DNA of 64,000 nt from Hygrophila difformis (lineage: Eukaryota; Streptophyta; Magnoliopsida; Lamiales; Acanthaceae). Below, one piece after another: positions 1 through 13,170 of this stretch. The first letter of the stretch is position 1; each line of letters starts with the position of its first letter. A model generated the notes under the pieces. That model was not told the DNA's origin, did no database searches, and was given only the letters and a program-made list of their open reading frames with translations. Position numbers and translations under genes: made by a program. The stretch covers positions 62,001-126,000 of the forward strand of contig JAOANR010000004.1 of the NCBI GenBank assembly GCA_030278955.1. The letters are read 5' to 3'.

Positions 1-3000
1 CGGGAACCGTTTTACTGACAGGCCACCCGACGGGCACCATTTTACCGAAATGCCCCTGACGGGCACCGTTTTACCGACAGGCAACCGCCGGGCACCGTTT
101 TACCAACAGGCCACCCGACAGGCACTGTTTTACTGACAAGCCATCCGACGAGCACTGTTTAACGAAATGCCCCCGAGGGGCACAGTTTTACCGACAGGCC
201 ACCGACGGGCACCGTCTTACCGAAATGCCCTTGACGAGCACCGTTTTACCGAAATGCCCCTGACGGGCACCGTTTTACCAATATACCACCCGACAGGCAC
301 TGTTTTGCCGACAGTCCATCCGACGGGAACCGTTTTACTGACAGGTCACCCGACGGGCACTGTTTTACCGAAATACCCCCGACGGGCACCGTTTTACCGA
401 CATGCAACCCGACGGGCACAGTTATACTGACAGGCCACCCAATGGGCACCGTTTTACCGAAATGCCCCCGACGGGCACCGTTTTACCGACATGCCACCGA
501 CGGGCACCGTTTTATCGAGGGTCACCCGTCGGGCACCGATTTACCGACATACCACCCGTCGGGCACCGTTTTACTGAAACACACCCCCGACGGGAGCCGT
601 TTTACCGACAGGCCACCGAGGGGCACCGTTTATCGATGGGCATCATTTTACCGACATACCACCTGAGGGGCACTATTTTGCCGACAGGCCACCCGACGGG
701 TACCGTTTTACTGACAGACCACCCGACGGGCACCGTTTTTACCGACAGGCCACCCGACGGGAACCGTTTTACTGAAGGCCACCCAACGGGCACCATTTTA
801 CCGAAATGCCCCCGACGGGCACAGTTTTACCGACAGGCCACTGACGGGCACCGTTTTATCGACGGGCCACCCGACGGGCACCGTTTTACCGAAATACCCC
901 CGACGGGCACCGTTTTACTGACAGGCCACCCGACGGGCACCGTTTTACCGAAATGCCCCCGACGGGCATCGTTTTACCGACAGGCCATCGACGGGCCACC
1001 CGACGGGCACCGTTTTACCGAAATACCCCCGACGGGCACCGTTTTACTGACAGGCCACCAGACGGGCACCGTTTTACTAACATGCCACCCGACGGGCACC
1101 ATTTTACCGAAAATACTTCCGACGGGCCTCGTTTTACCGACATACCACCCGTCGGGCACTGTTTTGCCGACAAGCCACCCGATGGGCACCGTTTCACTGA
1201 CAGGCCACCCGACGGGCACCGTTTTACCGAAATAGCCCGACGGGCACCGTTTTACGGACAGGCCAACCGCGGGCACTGTTTTACCGAAATGCCCCCGACG
1301 TGCATCGTTTTACCGACAGGCCATCGACGGGCACCGTTTTACCGAAATGCCCCCCACGGGCATCGTTTTACCGACAGGCCACCCGACGGGCACCGTTTTA
1401 CGGACAGGCCACCCGACGGGCACCGTTTTACCGAAATGCCCCCGACGGGCATCGTTTTACCGACAGGCCATCGACGGGCACCGTTTTACCGAAATGCCCC
1501 CAACGGGCACCGTTTTACCGAAATAGCCCGACGGGCACCGTTTTACCGATAGGCCACCCGACAGGAACCGTTTTACTAACAGGCCACCCAACGGGCACCA
1601 TTTTACCGAAATGCCCCCGACGGGCACCGTTTTTCCGATAGGCCACTGAGGGGCACCGTTTTACCGAAATACCTCCGACGGGAACCGTTTTACTGACAGA
1701 CCACCCGACGGGCACCATTTTACCGAAATGCCCCTAACGGGGACCATTTTACCGACAGGCAACCGACGGGCACCGTTTTACCGACAGGCCACCGACGGGC
1801 ACCGTTTTACCGAAATGCCCCTGACGGGCACCGTTTTACCGATATACCACCCGACAAGCACTGTTTTGCCGATAGGCCACCCGACGGGAACCGTTTTACT
1901 GAAAGGTCACCCGACGGGCACCGTTTTACCGACATGCCACCTGACGGGCATCGTTTTACCGAAATGCCGCCGATGGGACTGTTTTACCGACAGGCCACCC
2001 GACGGGCACCGTTTTACTGACAGGCCACCCGTCGGGTACCGTTTTACCGAAATACCCTCGACGGGCACCGTTTTACTGAAATACTCCCGACGGCACCGTT
2101 TTACAGACAGGCCACTCGACAGGCACCGTTTTTTAGACAGGCCACCCGACGGGCACCGTTTTACCGAAATACCCCCGACGGGCACCGTTTTACTGACAGG
2201 CCACCAGACGGGCACCGTTTTACTAACATGCCACCCGACGGGCACCATTTTACCGAAATACTCCCGACGAGCCTCGTTTTACCGACATACCACCCGTCGG
2301 GCACTGTTTTTGCCGACAGGCCACCCGATGGGCACCGTTTCACTGACAGGCCGCCCGACGGGCACCGTTTTACCGAAATAGGCCGACGGGCACCGTTTTA
2401 CGGACAGGCCACCGGACGGGCACCGTTTTACGGACAGGCCACCCGACGAGCACCATTTTACCGAAATGCCCCCGACGTGCATCGTTTTACCGACAGGCCA
2501 TCGACGGGCACCGTTTTACCGAAATGCCCCCCACAGGCACCGTTTTACCGACAGGCCACCCGACGGGCACCGTTTTACGGACAGGCCACCCGACGGGCAC
2601 CGTTTTACCGAAATGCCCCCGACGGGCATCGTTTTACCGACAGGCCATCGACGGGCCACCCAACGGGCACCGTTTTACCGAAATACCCCCGACGGGCACC
2701 GTTTTACCGAAATAGCCCGACGGGCACCGTTTTACCGACAGGCCACCCGACGGGAACTGTTTTACTAACAAGCCACCCAACGGGCACCATTCTACCGAAA
2801 TGCCCCCGACGAGCACCGTTTTACCGACAGGCCACTGACGGTCACCGTTTTTTCGACGGGTCACCGACGTGCACCGATTTACCGACATACCACCCGTCGG
2901 GCACTGTTTACCGAAATACCCCCGACGGGCACCGTTTTACCGACAGGCCACCCGACGGGCACCGTTTTACGGACAGGCCACCCGACGGGCATCGTTTTAC

Positions 3001-3579
3001 CGACATGCAACCCGACGGGCACCGTTTTACTGACAGTCCATCGACGGGAACCGTTTTACCGAAATGTCCCCGACGGGCACCGTTTTACCGACAGGCCACC
3101 GACGGGCACCGTTTTACCGACAGGCCATCCGACGGGCACCGTTTTACCGACAGGCCACCCGACGGGCACCGTTTTACGGACATGCAACCCGACAGGCACC
3201 TTTTTACCGACATGCAACCCGACGGGCACCGTTTTACCGACATGCAACCCGACGGGCACCGTTTTACCGACATGCAACCCGACGGGCACCGTTTTACCGA
3301 CACGCCACCGACGGGCACCGTTTTATCGACGGGTCACCCGACGGGCACCGATTTACCGACATACCACCCGTCGGGCACCGTTTTACCGAAATACCCCCGA
3401 CGGGCACCGTTTTACCGACATGCCACCCAACGGGCACCGTTTTACGGACAGGCCACCCGACGGGCACCGTTTTACCGAAATGCCCCCGACGGGCATCGTT
3501 TTACTGACAGGCCATCGACTGGCACCGTTTTACCGAAATGCCCCCGACGGGCACCGTTTTACCGACAGGCCACCGAGGG
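1..3579. repeat. 30-bp satellite array, block A (left of hAT insertion)
   Basis: Head-to-tail repeats of about 30 bp with core GACGGGCACCGTTTTACCGA, followed by a variable 9-10 bp tail: CAGGCCACC, AATGCCCCC, AATACCCCC, CATGCAACC or CATACCACC. Some units are 28-29 bp. The array runs off the left edge of the window. Because the unit is a multiple of three and five of its six frames lack stops, it throws up long artificial open frames on both strands. Position 1081 onward matches 8961 onward; after removing the hAT insertion and its duplication this is a higher-order period of about 3.21 kb. I see no gene here. Confidence 0.95.
3572..3579. repeat. hAT target-site duplication, left copy (ACCGAGGG)
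   Basis: ACCGAGGG directly precedes the element and is repeated exactly at 8241-8248 directly after it. Eight base pairs is the duplication length of the hAT superfamily. Confidence 0.95.
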
Positions 3580-3621
3580 TAGGGGTGGGCATCGGGTCGG
3601 GTTTGGCGGGTTCGGGTTGGT

Positions 3622-3774
3622 CGGGTTCGGGTTTGAAAATGAATTACCCAATCATTACCCGATATAGGTGGGTACCCGACATGTCGGGTACCCGATCGGA
3701 TCGGGTACCCGACATGTCGGGTACCCACCTATATCGGGTAATGATTGGGTAATTCATTTTCAAACCCGAACCCG
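3622..3774. repeat. Perfect palindrome, 76-bp arms, 1-bp spacer
   Basis: 3622-3697 is the exact reverse complement of 3699-3774 around a single G at 3698. Each arm contains the self-complementary block that begins GGGTACCCGACATG and ends CATGTCGGGTACCC, so nested cruciforms are possible. It lies in the left subterminal region of the hAT element, 42 bp from its end. Confidence 0.95.
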
Positions 3775-4877
3775 GTCGGGTACCCACCTCGGGTACCCAC
3801 CATTTTTTTTAAAAATTTAAAAAAAAAACAAAATAATAATAATAAGAAAAATTAATTTTACTTGTTCTCTACTTCTCTAATAAGTACAAGTGAATAGGTG
3901 AATTACTTTTTTTTACTGAACATCATATCCCCTTTCTGTTATGGATGATTGATGAGGTATGGCACGAGTGAATAGAGACACAATTTGCCTTGCCTACACA
4001 TCAATATCGAGCAGAATGAGAGACTGAGAGTATTTATTTATTCTTTCTTTGCTTTGTTAATGTGTATGCATTCCAAAACCCACAATGCAATAGGTTTTGG
4101 TGTAGGAAAGTGTTTTAAGCTCACTAAAATGATCAACGCTCTAATATTAATTTATTTTTCAATGGTCAGCAAGAAAATTTGCATCACAGTGCACAACACT
4201 TGTTGTGTGGCTGAAAATGTCGCAATAATTGATCGATAAATGCACATTCATGAACATTGTTGAAGTTCTACACTCTCAGAAGTCAGAAATCAAGTTTGAT
4301 CAGATACACAAGTCACATTTTCTCCCCGCATAAGCATCGACCAGCTTGCAAAGGAAAATATGTGAGCACTGATCAGATATCAGCCATGAATTACCAATGA
4401 ATTAAATCCACAAGTTACACCATAAACATAGAAAATTAACATGAAAGATCAATGCATCCAAATATAATCCACTGTAGCAGCTATCATAGCACAAACACAA
4501 TCCAATACTCTAATCTAACATCCCCAAAGGGTATCCACGTGGTGTAGGTGTGCAAAAGTTAATTAGATATCAAAATGAGAATTTCACAAGTAGATTCATT
4601 AACTTCCCACTCAAGTTGCCTGCAACAAGAAAAAGAAAATATTAGTTAGTATGTTGCAATTTAAAAATAGTTTTAAAAAAAATAGTAAAAGAATAGGATA
4701 AAAATACCAAATGAAATCAGTGATTAAGCTTTATAATTATCGAACTTGCGACGTTGTTGGAAGCACTGTAGTGTTGTTGAATTCTACAAAAGTCAAGAAA
4801 TGCAAGTTAAAAAAAATATGATTCAAGAATAATACATAAACTAAATAATTTAAAATTTATAAAACAATACAATAAAA
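3775..4877. other. hAT left non-coding region (3' side of the transposase gene)
   Basis: AT-rich sequence with poly-T/poly-A runs and no convincing open frame. A plausible splice donor follows the last transposase codons on the minus strand (GGTAATTT near 4893-4900), so a short terminal exon and the 3' UTR may lie here, around 4720-4790. I could not fix its limits. Confidence 0.5.
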
Positions 4878-7056
4878 CTAAATAAATTTAAAATTACCTA
4901 TTTCAAGAGATTCAAGATCATTTAAGTTTTCCTCTATGTTGTTTGATCCATCTAAACGAAGCCAATCTTGAAGACATATGAGTGCCTCAACAATTGCAGG
5001 AGTTAATGAACTCCTAAAAGCATCCAGTACACGACCTCCTGTACTAAATGTAGCCTCCGAAGCAACTGTGGATACAGGAATTGCAAAGATGTCTCGAGCA
5101 ATTTGGGATAATATAGGAAATCGATGACAATTTATCTTCCACCACCCAAGTATATCAAAGTCTTCTCTATACACCTCATTTTCCTCGGTCAAATATTTCT
5201 CTAGTTCAGACTTTGATTGCTCACCTGTTCGGACAGCTATAAACTTTTGAATGAGAGAAACACTTTTGTTACTAGCGCTCGCTGTCTTCAAAGGTGTGGA
5301 GCTTTCAGGCTGAGAAGATTTCATTCCCATTTGATTATTTGACGAATCATACATAGCCTTATATGCATTGTATAACTCTTTGATTCCACTCCTTACCTTT
5401 TCTTTCAACATGGCCACTTTTTCACAACCACTAAGCATGCCATCATATAACGTATCAAATACTTGGTCCAAAAAAGTTAATTTCCATTGAGGGTCCAACA
5501 CAATGGCATAATATGCAATCGTTTAATTTATCCGAAGGACCCCAATACTTGTCAAATTTTTCTTTCATTCTTCTAGACATATTCTTTAACTCAACATCTT
5601 CACTCTCTAACCATTCTCCAAGGAGCACTTCCACACCACTTATTTGATGAAAAAGCACATTAGATGTGATGTGCTTAGAACCTGAAATAGCTACTGTCAC
5701 ATTGTAAAAGTGCTCCAAAAATTTCAATAGCAATGCCACTCTCTCCCAATCTTCTTCCAAAGGATGGCCTTCAAATGGATGCTTTGAAATTTCAGAAAGA
5801 TAGAACATATCCACATCAGCATAAATGTCAAATGCTTTCCTCAAAGTAAACGCATGTTCTAACATGGTGTATGTTGAATTCCATCGTGTAGACACATCAA
5901 GAATTAACAACTTCTCTGAACAAATGTTTGCTGCTTTCACACATTCTTTGAATCGTTTGTACCTCAAAGGAGAACTTTTTATGTATCTAATCGCATGCCT
6001 CACACGAGATATGACAACATGCTCCTCTTTGTTTTTCAAGCCATCTTGCACAATCAAATTTAAAATATGTGCTGCACACCTCACATGCATATACTTACCC
6101 CCAAGAATAAGTGTGCCCTTTCTCTCAAGTTGCTTGATCAAATATGAGATGGCACCATCATTTGATGAAGCATTGTCAACTGTAACAGAAAATACTTCAG
6201 TAATCCCCCATTGGTCCAAACATTTCTCTAGGGCCTTACCCAATTCATCACTTTTATGCCCTGTGATTGGACAAAAATTTATGATTCTTTTCTGCAGCTT
6301 CCAATCATTATCTATAAAATGTGCAGTTAAGCACATGTAGTTCACCCTTTGGATTGAAGTCCATGTATCTGTGGTGAGGCAAATTCTTGAGGCATTCATT
6401 CTAATATAAGCAACCATTGCTTCCCGTTCAACATTCCACATATTCAAAAGGTCTCTTGTTATGGTTCTACGGGATGGAATCGCAAACATAGGGCAACAAT
6501 CTTTCATGAGTTGTCTGAAACCAGTATTCTCCACAGTCTTAAAAGGCAACTCATCTATAACAAGCATACGACATAATGAGCTTCGTACCTTTTCTTGATC
6601 AAACTGCCAATTCACCATTCTTGCCTCCTTTTCACCACCACAAGCTGGTTGAAACGCAACACGGGGTTGATTTGATGCAATTGCTCGAGGTTTCTTCTTA
6701 CAAATCTCCAAATGTTTTTTCAAAGAGGTAGTACCATGCTTTTTGGACCCTGCCTTTATCACTCTGCTGCAGTATTTGCACTTTCCCTTTTGCACATTAT
6801 CGCTAGGATCTATAAATTTCTCAAAGTGAGTCCATGCATCAGACCTAGGGGGAGGCGCTGCTTTCCTTTTCTTTGATTTACTCTCTTGTCCCAAATCATC
6901 CAGCTCCATGCCATCCTCATCAACATCGTCCCCTATCTTATCTTCACTATCACATTCGACCTGAATATTAGGATCCTGAACACGAAATGATGTATTATCG
7001 AATACATCATCATCATTATCAATGGCCACTGAGGTTAAAGTATTGCTTGATTCCAT
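4878..7056 (-). CDS. hAT transposase, BED zinc finger / RNase H-like / hAT dimerisation, frameshifted
   Basis: Transposase that would cut and rejoin the element ends in the nucleus. The chosen start at 7056 (protein begins MESSNTLTS) sits just after a good minus-strand splice acceptor (TTTGTCTTGTAG), so an upstream non-coding exon is likely. Order: acidic N-terminus and basic SKKRK stretch, then a BED zinc finger at about residues 73-119 (CKYC followed by HLEIC). The RNase H-like core follows with LTTDTWTS and VTVDNASSNDG supplying two acids. The C-terminal hAT dimerisation region reads SEATFSTGGRVLD and ALICLQDWLR. The frame shifts by one base near 5520: upstream reads ...GPSDKLN, downstream resumes ...YAIVLDPQWKL. 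Without the shift it would be about 725 residues, normal for RICESLEEPER-like hAT proteins. The family call is certain; whether the shift is a mutation or a sequencing error is open. Confidence 0.92.
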
Positions 7057-8040
7057 ATCTACAAGACAAATAACACAAATAACCATGTCAAATATTGAGA
7101 CTACATCACAAACTTAAACAGTTAAAAATGCAAAAAATTAATAAAACTAGTAACCTTACAAGAGTTGGCGTATCATACATCTTGTAATTCAATTCCCAAC
7201 ATTTAAAATTGGAATTCATTCACTACTTTGAATTGTTACTGGCTCCAATTACAAAAATAATCATATCTACAAGTTAAATGAAAATCCAAGTACTATCAAG
7301 CTTATTCTGACTTGATTACAGACATTTAAAAATAAATCCATTTGGTAAAATTTCGATGGCACATGGAATCACAGATCATCATACGGCAACAAAAATGTAG
7401 TCTGTATGCGATCATAAAACTAAAAAATCAACCTCCAGTCTAAATGAACAACATAAACAAAGTACACTAAAAGGTACAATACTAACTTAAATCCTTGGAA
7501 TTGCTAACATAGTTGCAGAACATGGGTTGTAAATATTGAATAAACTATGGTATTATCTCTACTTTTTAGTCCCCACATACACCCCACAATTAATAATTTC
7601 TAAAATGAATGTGTGGTGCGGTTGCAACTTGCAGGAACCAAAACTCATTGTTTATAGAGAATATCCCATCATATTACCACTTACCACAAAGAGACAAAAA
7701 ACAGACGAAAGGGGAGTCAATTCCGGACTAGAATAATAAGTGTATTCATTACAGTTTACCTAAAACAAAGGAAGAAATCCGATCCTGGGTGCAACAACAC
7801 GAGTACACGACAACACCTTACACAGTTACACCAGACAACGACTAGTGAAAGTGAAGTATCAGTACTCGGGGAGCGGCCGCCGCTGTAGCCCGTAGGGATG
7901 ACCGGATGAGGTTGAGGAAGAATTATGGAATGTGGAAGACCAAAGGGCAACTGCCTTTTTTACCCAGCGTAAAGATTTGTGTTTCCTTGGAATAGAAGCC
8001 GCAGCAGAATACATAATAATAATAAAAATAAAAATAAAAA
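7057..8040. other. hAT 5' non-coding region
   Basis: AT-rich DNA upstream of the transposase start. The acceptor at 7058-7069 implies that at least one untranslated exon and the promoter lie here or nearer the right end. No coding frame is convincing; small frames at 7536-7736 (+) and 7756-7950 (-) have no recognisable features. Confidence 0.5.
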
Positions 8041-8240
8041 GGAATGATGGTCGGGTTAGTCGGGTACCCGAACGGGGAATTCGGGTTCAACCCTGAAACC
8101 CGATCCCCGACCCGAACTATTAGTTTCGGGTTCGGGTACCCGACATCGGGTTTTTTTGCTTATAAAACCCGACCCGACACGATTATTTTTTCGGGTTCGG
8201 GTCGGGTACCCAATTAACCCGACCCATTTGCCCACCCCTA
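8041..8240. repeat. hAT right subterminal repeat cluster and terminal inverted repeat
   Basis: Dense CCCGA / TCGGG / GGGTACCC motifs on both strands, mirroring the left end, and ending in the inverted repeat TTTGCCCACCCCTA. This matches the arrangement of subterminal transposase-binding repeats in plant hAT elements. Binding itself is inferred. Confidence 0.8.
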
Positions 8241-11200
8241 ACCGAGGGGCACCATTTTATCGACGGGCATCGTTTTATCGACGGGCATCGTTTTACCGAA
8301 ATAGCCCGACGGGCGCCATTTTACCGACAGGCCACCGAGGGGCACCGTTTTATCGACGGGCATCGTTTTACCGAAATAGCCCGACGGGCACCGTTTTACC
8401 GACAGGCCACCCGACGAGCACCGTTTCACTGACAGGCCACCCGACGAGCAACGTTTAACGAAATGCCCCCGACGGGCACAGTTTTACTGACAGGCCACCG
8501 ACGGGCACCGTTTTACCGAAATGCCCCTTACGGGCACCGTTTTACCGATATACCACCCGACAAGCACTGTTTTGCCGACAGGCCACCCGACGGGAACCGT
8601 TTTACTGAAATGTCACCCGACAGGCACCATTTTACCGAAGTACCCCCGACGGGCACCGTTTTACCGACATGCCACCCGACGGGCATCGTTTTACCGAAAT
8701 GCCGCCGATGGGACCGTTTACCGACAGGCCACCCGACGGGCACCGTTTTACTGACAGGCCACCCGTCGGGCACCGTTTTACCAAAATACCCTCGACGGGC
8801 ACCGTTTTACTGAAATACTCCCGACGGCACCGTTTTACTGACAGGCCACTCGACAGGCACCGTTTTTTAGACCGGCCAACCGACGGGCACCGTTTTTCCG
8901 AAATACCCCCGACGGGCACCGTTTTACTGACAGGCCACCAGACGGGCACCGTTTTACTAACACGCCACCCGACGGGCACCATTTTACCGAAAATACTCCC
9001 GACGGGCCTCGTTTTCCCGACATACCACCTGTCGGGCACTGTTTTGCCGACAAGCCACCCGATGGGCACCGTTTCACTGACAGGCCACCCGACGGGCACC
9101 GTTTTACCGAAATAGCCCGACGGGCACAGTTTTACGGACAGGCCAACCGACGGGCACCGTTCTACCGAAATGCCCCCGACGTGCATCGTTTTACCGACAG
9201 GCCATCGACGAGCACCGTTTTACCGAAATGCCCCCCACGGGCACCGTTTTACCGACAGGCCACCCGACGGGCACCGTTTACGGACAGGCCACCCGACGGG
9301 CACCGTTTTACCGAAATGCCCCCGACGGGCATCGTTTTACCGACAGGCCATCGACGGGCACCGTTTTACCGAAATGCCCCCAACGGGCACCGTTTTACCG
9401 AAATAGCCTGACGGGCACCGTTTTACCGATAGGCCACCCGACGGGAACCGTTTTACTGACAATCCACCCAACGGGCACCATTTTACCGAAATGCCCCCGA
9501 CGGGCACCGTTTTTCCGATAGGCCACTGAGGGGCACCGTTTTACCGAAATACCCCAGACAGGAACCGTTTTACTGACAGACCACCCGACGGGCACTATTT
9601 TACCGAAATGCCCCTAACGGGCACCGTTTTACCGACAGGCAACCGACGGGCACCGTTTTACCGACAGGCCACCGACGGGCACCGTTTTACCGAAATGCCC
9701 CTGACGGGCACCGTTTTACCGATATACCACCCGACAAGCACTGTTTTGCCGACAGGCCACCCGACGGGAACCGTTTTACTGAAAGGTCACCTGACGGGCA
9801 CCGTTTTACCGACATGCCACCCGACGGGCATCGTTTTACCGAAATGCCGCCGATGGGACCGTTTTACCGACAGGCCACCCGACGGGCACCGTTTTACTGA
9901 CAGGCCACCCGTCGGGTACCGTTTTACCGAAATACCCTCGACGGGCACCGTTTTACTGAAATACTCCCGACGGCACCGTTTTACCGACAGGCCACTCGAC
10001 AGGCACCGTTTTTTAGACAGGCCACCCGACGGGCACCGTTTTACGGAAATACCCCCGACGGGCACCGTTTTACTGACAGGCCACCAGACGGGCACCGTTT
10101 TACTAACATGCCACCCGACGGGCACCATTTTACCGAAATACTCCCGACGGGCCTCGTTTTACCGACATACCACCCGTCGGGCACTGTTTTTGCCGACAGG
10201 CCACCCGATGGGCACCGTTTCACTGACAGGCCGCCCGACGGGCACCGTTTTACCGAAATAGGCCGACGGGCACCGTTTTACGGACAGGCCACCGGACGGG
10301 CACCGTTTTACGGACAGGCCACCCGACGGGCACCGTTTTACCGAAATGCCCCCGACGTGCATCGTTTTACCGACAGGCCATCGACGGGCACCGTTTTACC
10401 GAAATGCCCCCCACGGGCACCGTTTTACCGACAGGCCACCCGACGGGCACCGTTTTACGGACAGGCCACCCGACGGGCATCGTTTTACCGACATGCAACC
10501 CGACGGGCACCGTTTTACTGACAGTCCATCGACGGGCACCGTTTTACCGAAATGCCCCCGACGGGCACCGTTTTACCGACAGGCCACCGACGGGCACCGT
10601 TTTACCGACAGGCCACCCGACGGGCACCGTTTTACCGACAGGCCACCCGACGAGCACCGTTTTACCGATATGCAACCCGACAGGCACCTTTTTACCGACA
10701 TGCAACCCGACGGGCACCGTTTTACCGACATGCAACCCGACGGGCACGGTTTTACCGACACGCCACCGACGGGCACCGTTTTATCGACGGGTCACCCGAC
10801 GGGCACCGATTTACCGACATACCACCCGTCGGGCACCGTTTTACCGTAATACCCCCGACGGGCACCGTTTTACCGACATGCCACCCAACGGGCACCGTTT
10901 TACGGACAGGCCACCCGACGGGCACCGTTTTACCGAAATGCCCCCGACGGGCATCGTTTTACCGAAATGCCCCCGACGGGCACCGTTTTACCAACAGGCC
11001 ACCGAGGGGCACCGTTTTATCGATGGGCATCGTTTTATCGACGGGCATCGTTTTATCGAAATAGCCCGACGGGCGCCGTTTTACCGACAGGCACCGAGGG
11101 GCACCGTTTTATCGACGGGCATCGTTTTATCGACGGGCATCGTTTTACCGAAATAGCCCGACTTGCACCGTTTTACCGACAGGCCACCCGACGAGCACCG

Positions 11201-12113
11201 TTTTACTGACAGGCCACCCGACGAGCAACGTTTAACGAAATGCCCCCGACGGGCACAGTTTTAGCGACAGGCCACCGACGGGCACCGTTTTACCAAAATG
11301 CCCCTTACGGGCACCGTTTTACCGATATACCACCCGACAAGCACTGTTTTGCCGACAGGCCACCCGACGGGAACCGTTTTACTAAAATGTCACCCGACGG
11401 GCACCGTTTTACCGAAATACCCCCGACGTGCACCGTTTTACCGACAGGCCACCCGACGGGCACCGTTTTACGGACAGGCCACCCGACGGGCATCGTTTTA
11501 CCGACATGCAACCCGACGGGCACCGTTTTACTGACAGTCCATCGACGGGCACCGTTTTACCGAAATGCCCCCGACGGGCACCGTTTTACCGACAGGCCAC
11601 CGACGGGCACCGTTTTACCGACAGGCCACCCGACGGGCACCGTTTTACCGACAGGCCACCCGACGAGCACCGTTTTACCGATATGCAACCCGACAGGCAC
11701 CTTTTTACCGACATGCAACCCGACGGGCACCGTTTTACCGACATGCAACCCGACGGGCACGGTTTTACCGACACGCCACCGACGGGCACCGTTTTGTCGA
11801 CGGGTCACCCGACGGGCACCGATTTACCGACATACCACCCGTCGGGCACCGTTTTACCGTAATACCCCCGACGGGCACCGTTTTACCGACATGCCACCCA
11901 ACGGGCACCGTTTTACGGACAGGCCACCCGACGGGCACCGTTTTACCGAAATGCCCCCGACGGGCATCGTTTTACCGAAATGCCCCCGACGGGCACCGTT
12001 TTACCAACAGGCCACCGAGGGGCACCGTTTTATCGATGGGCATCGTTTTAATCGACGGGCATCGTTATATCGAAATAGCCCGACGGGCGCACGGTTTTAA
12101 AAACCGACAGGCA
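8241..12113. repeat. 30-bp satellite array, block B
   Basis: Same 30-bp family as block A, resuming after the hAT element with the second ACCGAGGG. It matches block A at an offset of 7880 bp (for example 9608 with 1728, 10108 with 2228), which is 3211 bp once the 4661-bp element plus 8-bp duplication are removed. A tandem segment of 1013 bp is present twice: about 10404-11075 recurs at about 11417-12088 almost unchanged. No gene. Confidence 0.93.
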
Positions 12114-12613
12114 NNNNNNNNNNNNNNNNNNNNNNNNNNNNNNNNNNNNNNNNNNNNNNNNNNNNNNNNNNNNNNNNNNNNNNNNNNNNNNNNNNNNNNN
12201 NNNNNNNNNNNNNNNNNNNNNNNNNNNNNNNNNNNNNNNNNNNNNNNNNNNNNNNNNNNNNNNNNNNNNNNNNNNNNNNNNNNNNNNNNNNNNNNNNNNN
12301 NNNNNNNNNNNNNNNNNNNNNNNNNNNNNNNNNNNNNNNNNNNNNNNNNNNNNNNNNNNNNNNNNNNNNNNNNNNNNNNNNNNNNNNNNNNNNNNNNNNN
12401 NNNNNNNNNNNNNNNNNNNNNNNNNNNNNNNNNNNNNNNNNNNNNNNNNNNNNNNNNNNNNNNNNNNNNNNNNNNNNNNNNNNNNNNNNNNNNNNNNNNN
12501 NNNNNNNNNNNNNNNNNNNNNNNNNNNNNNNNNNNNNNNNNNNNNNNNNNNNNNNNNNNNNNNNNNNNNNNNNNNNNNNNNNNNNNNNNNNNNNNNNNNN
12601 NNNNNNNNNNNNN
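12114..12613. other. Assembly gap of exactly 500 N
   Basis: A run of exactly 500 N, which looks like a scaffold placeholder and not a measured distance. The true amount of satellite here is unknown, so array length and copy counts across it are minimum values. Confidence 0.99.
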
Positions 12614-13170
12614 ACCGAAATACCCCCGACGGGCGTTTTACCGACAGGCCACCCGATACGGGCACCGTTTTAACGAGGCGCGTGGTGGCGGCGGCTGCAC
12701 CCGGGGTGGAAACGGAAAAAAAAAAAATAAAAGGGGGCCGGGCATCGTTTACCGAAATGCCCCCGACGGGCATCGTTTTTACGACAATTGTCCCCCCATC
12801 GACGGGCACCGTTTTACCGAAATAGCCCGACGGGGGCCTTTATTATTAATTTAACCGTTTTACCGACAGGCCACCCGAACGGGAACAGTTTTACTGACAG
12901 GCACACCAACGGGCACCATTTTACCGAAATGCCCCCGACGGGACACCGTTTTACGACAGGCGACACTGACAGGGCACCGTTTTAGCGCGAGCGAAAACGA
13001 CGGGTCACAACCGACACGGGCATCCATACGTTTTACCGACAGTCCTCATTCGACGGAAGCACCGTTTTTACGACTGGCCACCGAGGGGCACAAACGTTTT
13101 ATCGACGCGGGCATTCGTTTTATCGGCGACGGGCATTGTTTTACCGACATACCACCTGAGGGGCACTGTT
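12614..13170. repeat. Low-quality satellite next to the gap
   Basis: Satellite units are still recognisable but peppered with single-base insertions and deletions. A foreign-looking stretch follows 12673 (GC-rich, then a long A run, then GGGGGCCGGG). Units outside this stretch do not show this density of indels, so this looks like an uncorrected contig end. Genuine decay is possible but less likely. Confidence 0.7.

Larger units (their letters stand above)
3580..8240 (-). mobile_element. Complete hAT DNA transposon, 4661 bp, inserted in the satellite
   Basis: The ends are inverted repeats: TAGGGGTGGGCA at 3580 and its complement TGCCCACCCCTA ending at 8240, with weaker pairing (GGGTCGGGTT) to about 24 bp. 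A perfect 8-bp target duplication flanks them. Both subterminal regions (about 3590-3800 and 8041-8230) are packed with CCCGA/TCGGG and GGGTACCC motifs, the usual place for hAT transposase binding. The single gene inside runs on the minus strand and encodes a BED-finger hAT transposase. The intact ends and perfect duplication suggest a fairly recent insertion. The transposase frame is broken once, so movement would need help in trans. Confidence 0.95.

Noticed and set aside
5825..6340. 171-codon plus-strand frame inside the hAT transposase
   Set aside because: It is antisense to the clearly conserved transposase core.
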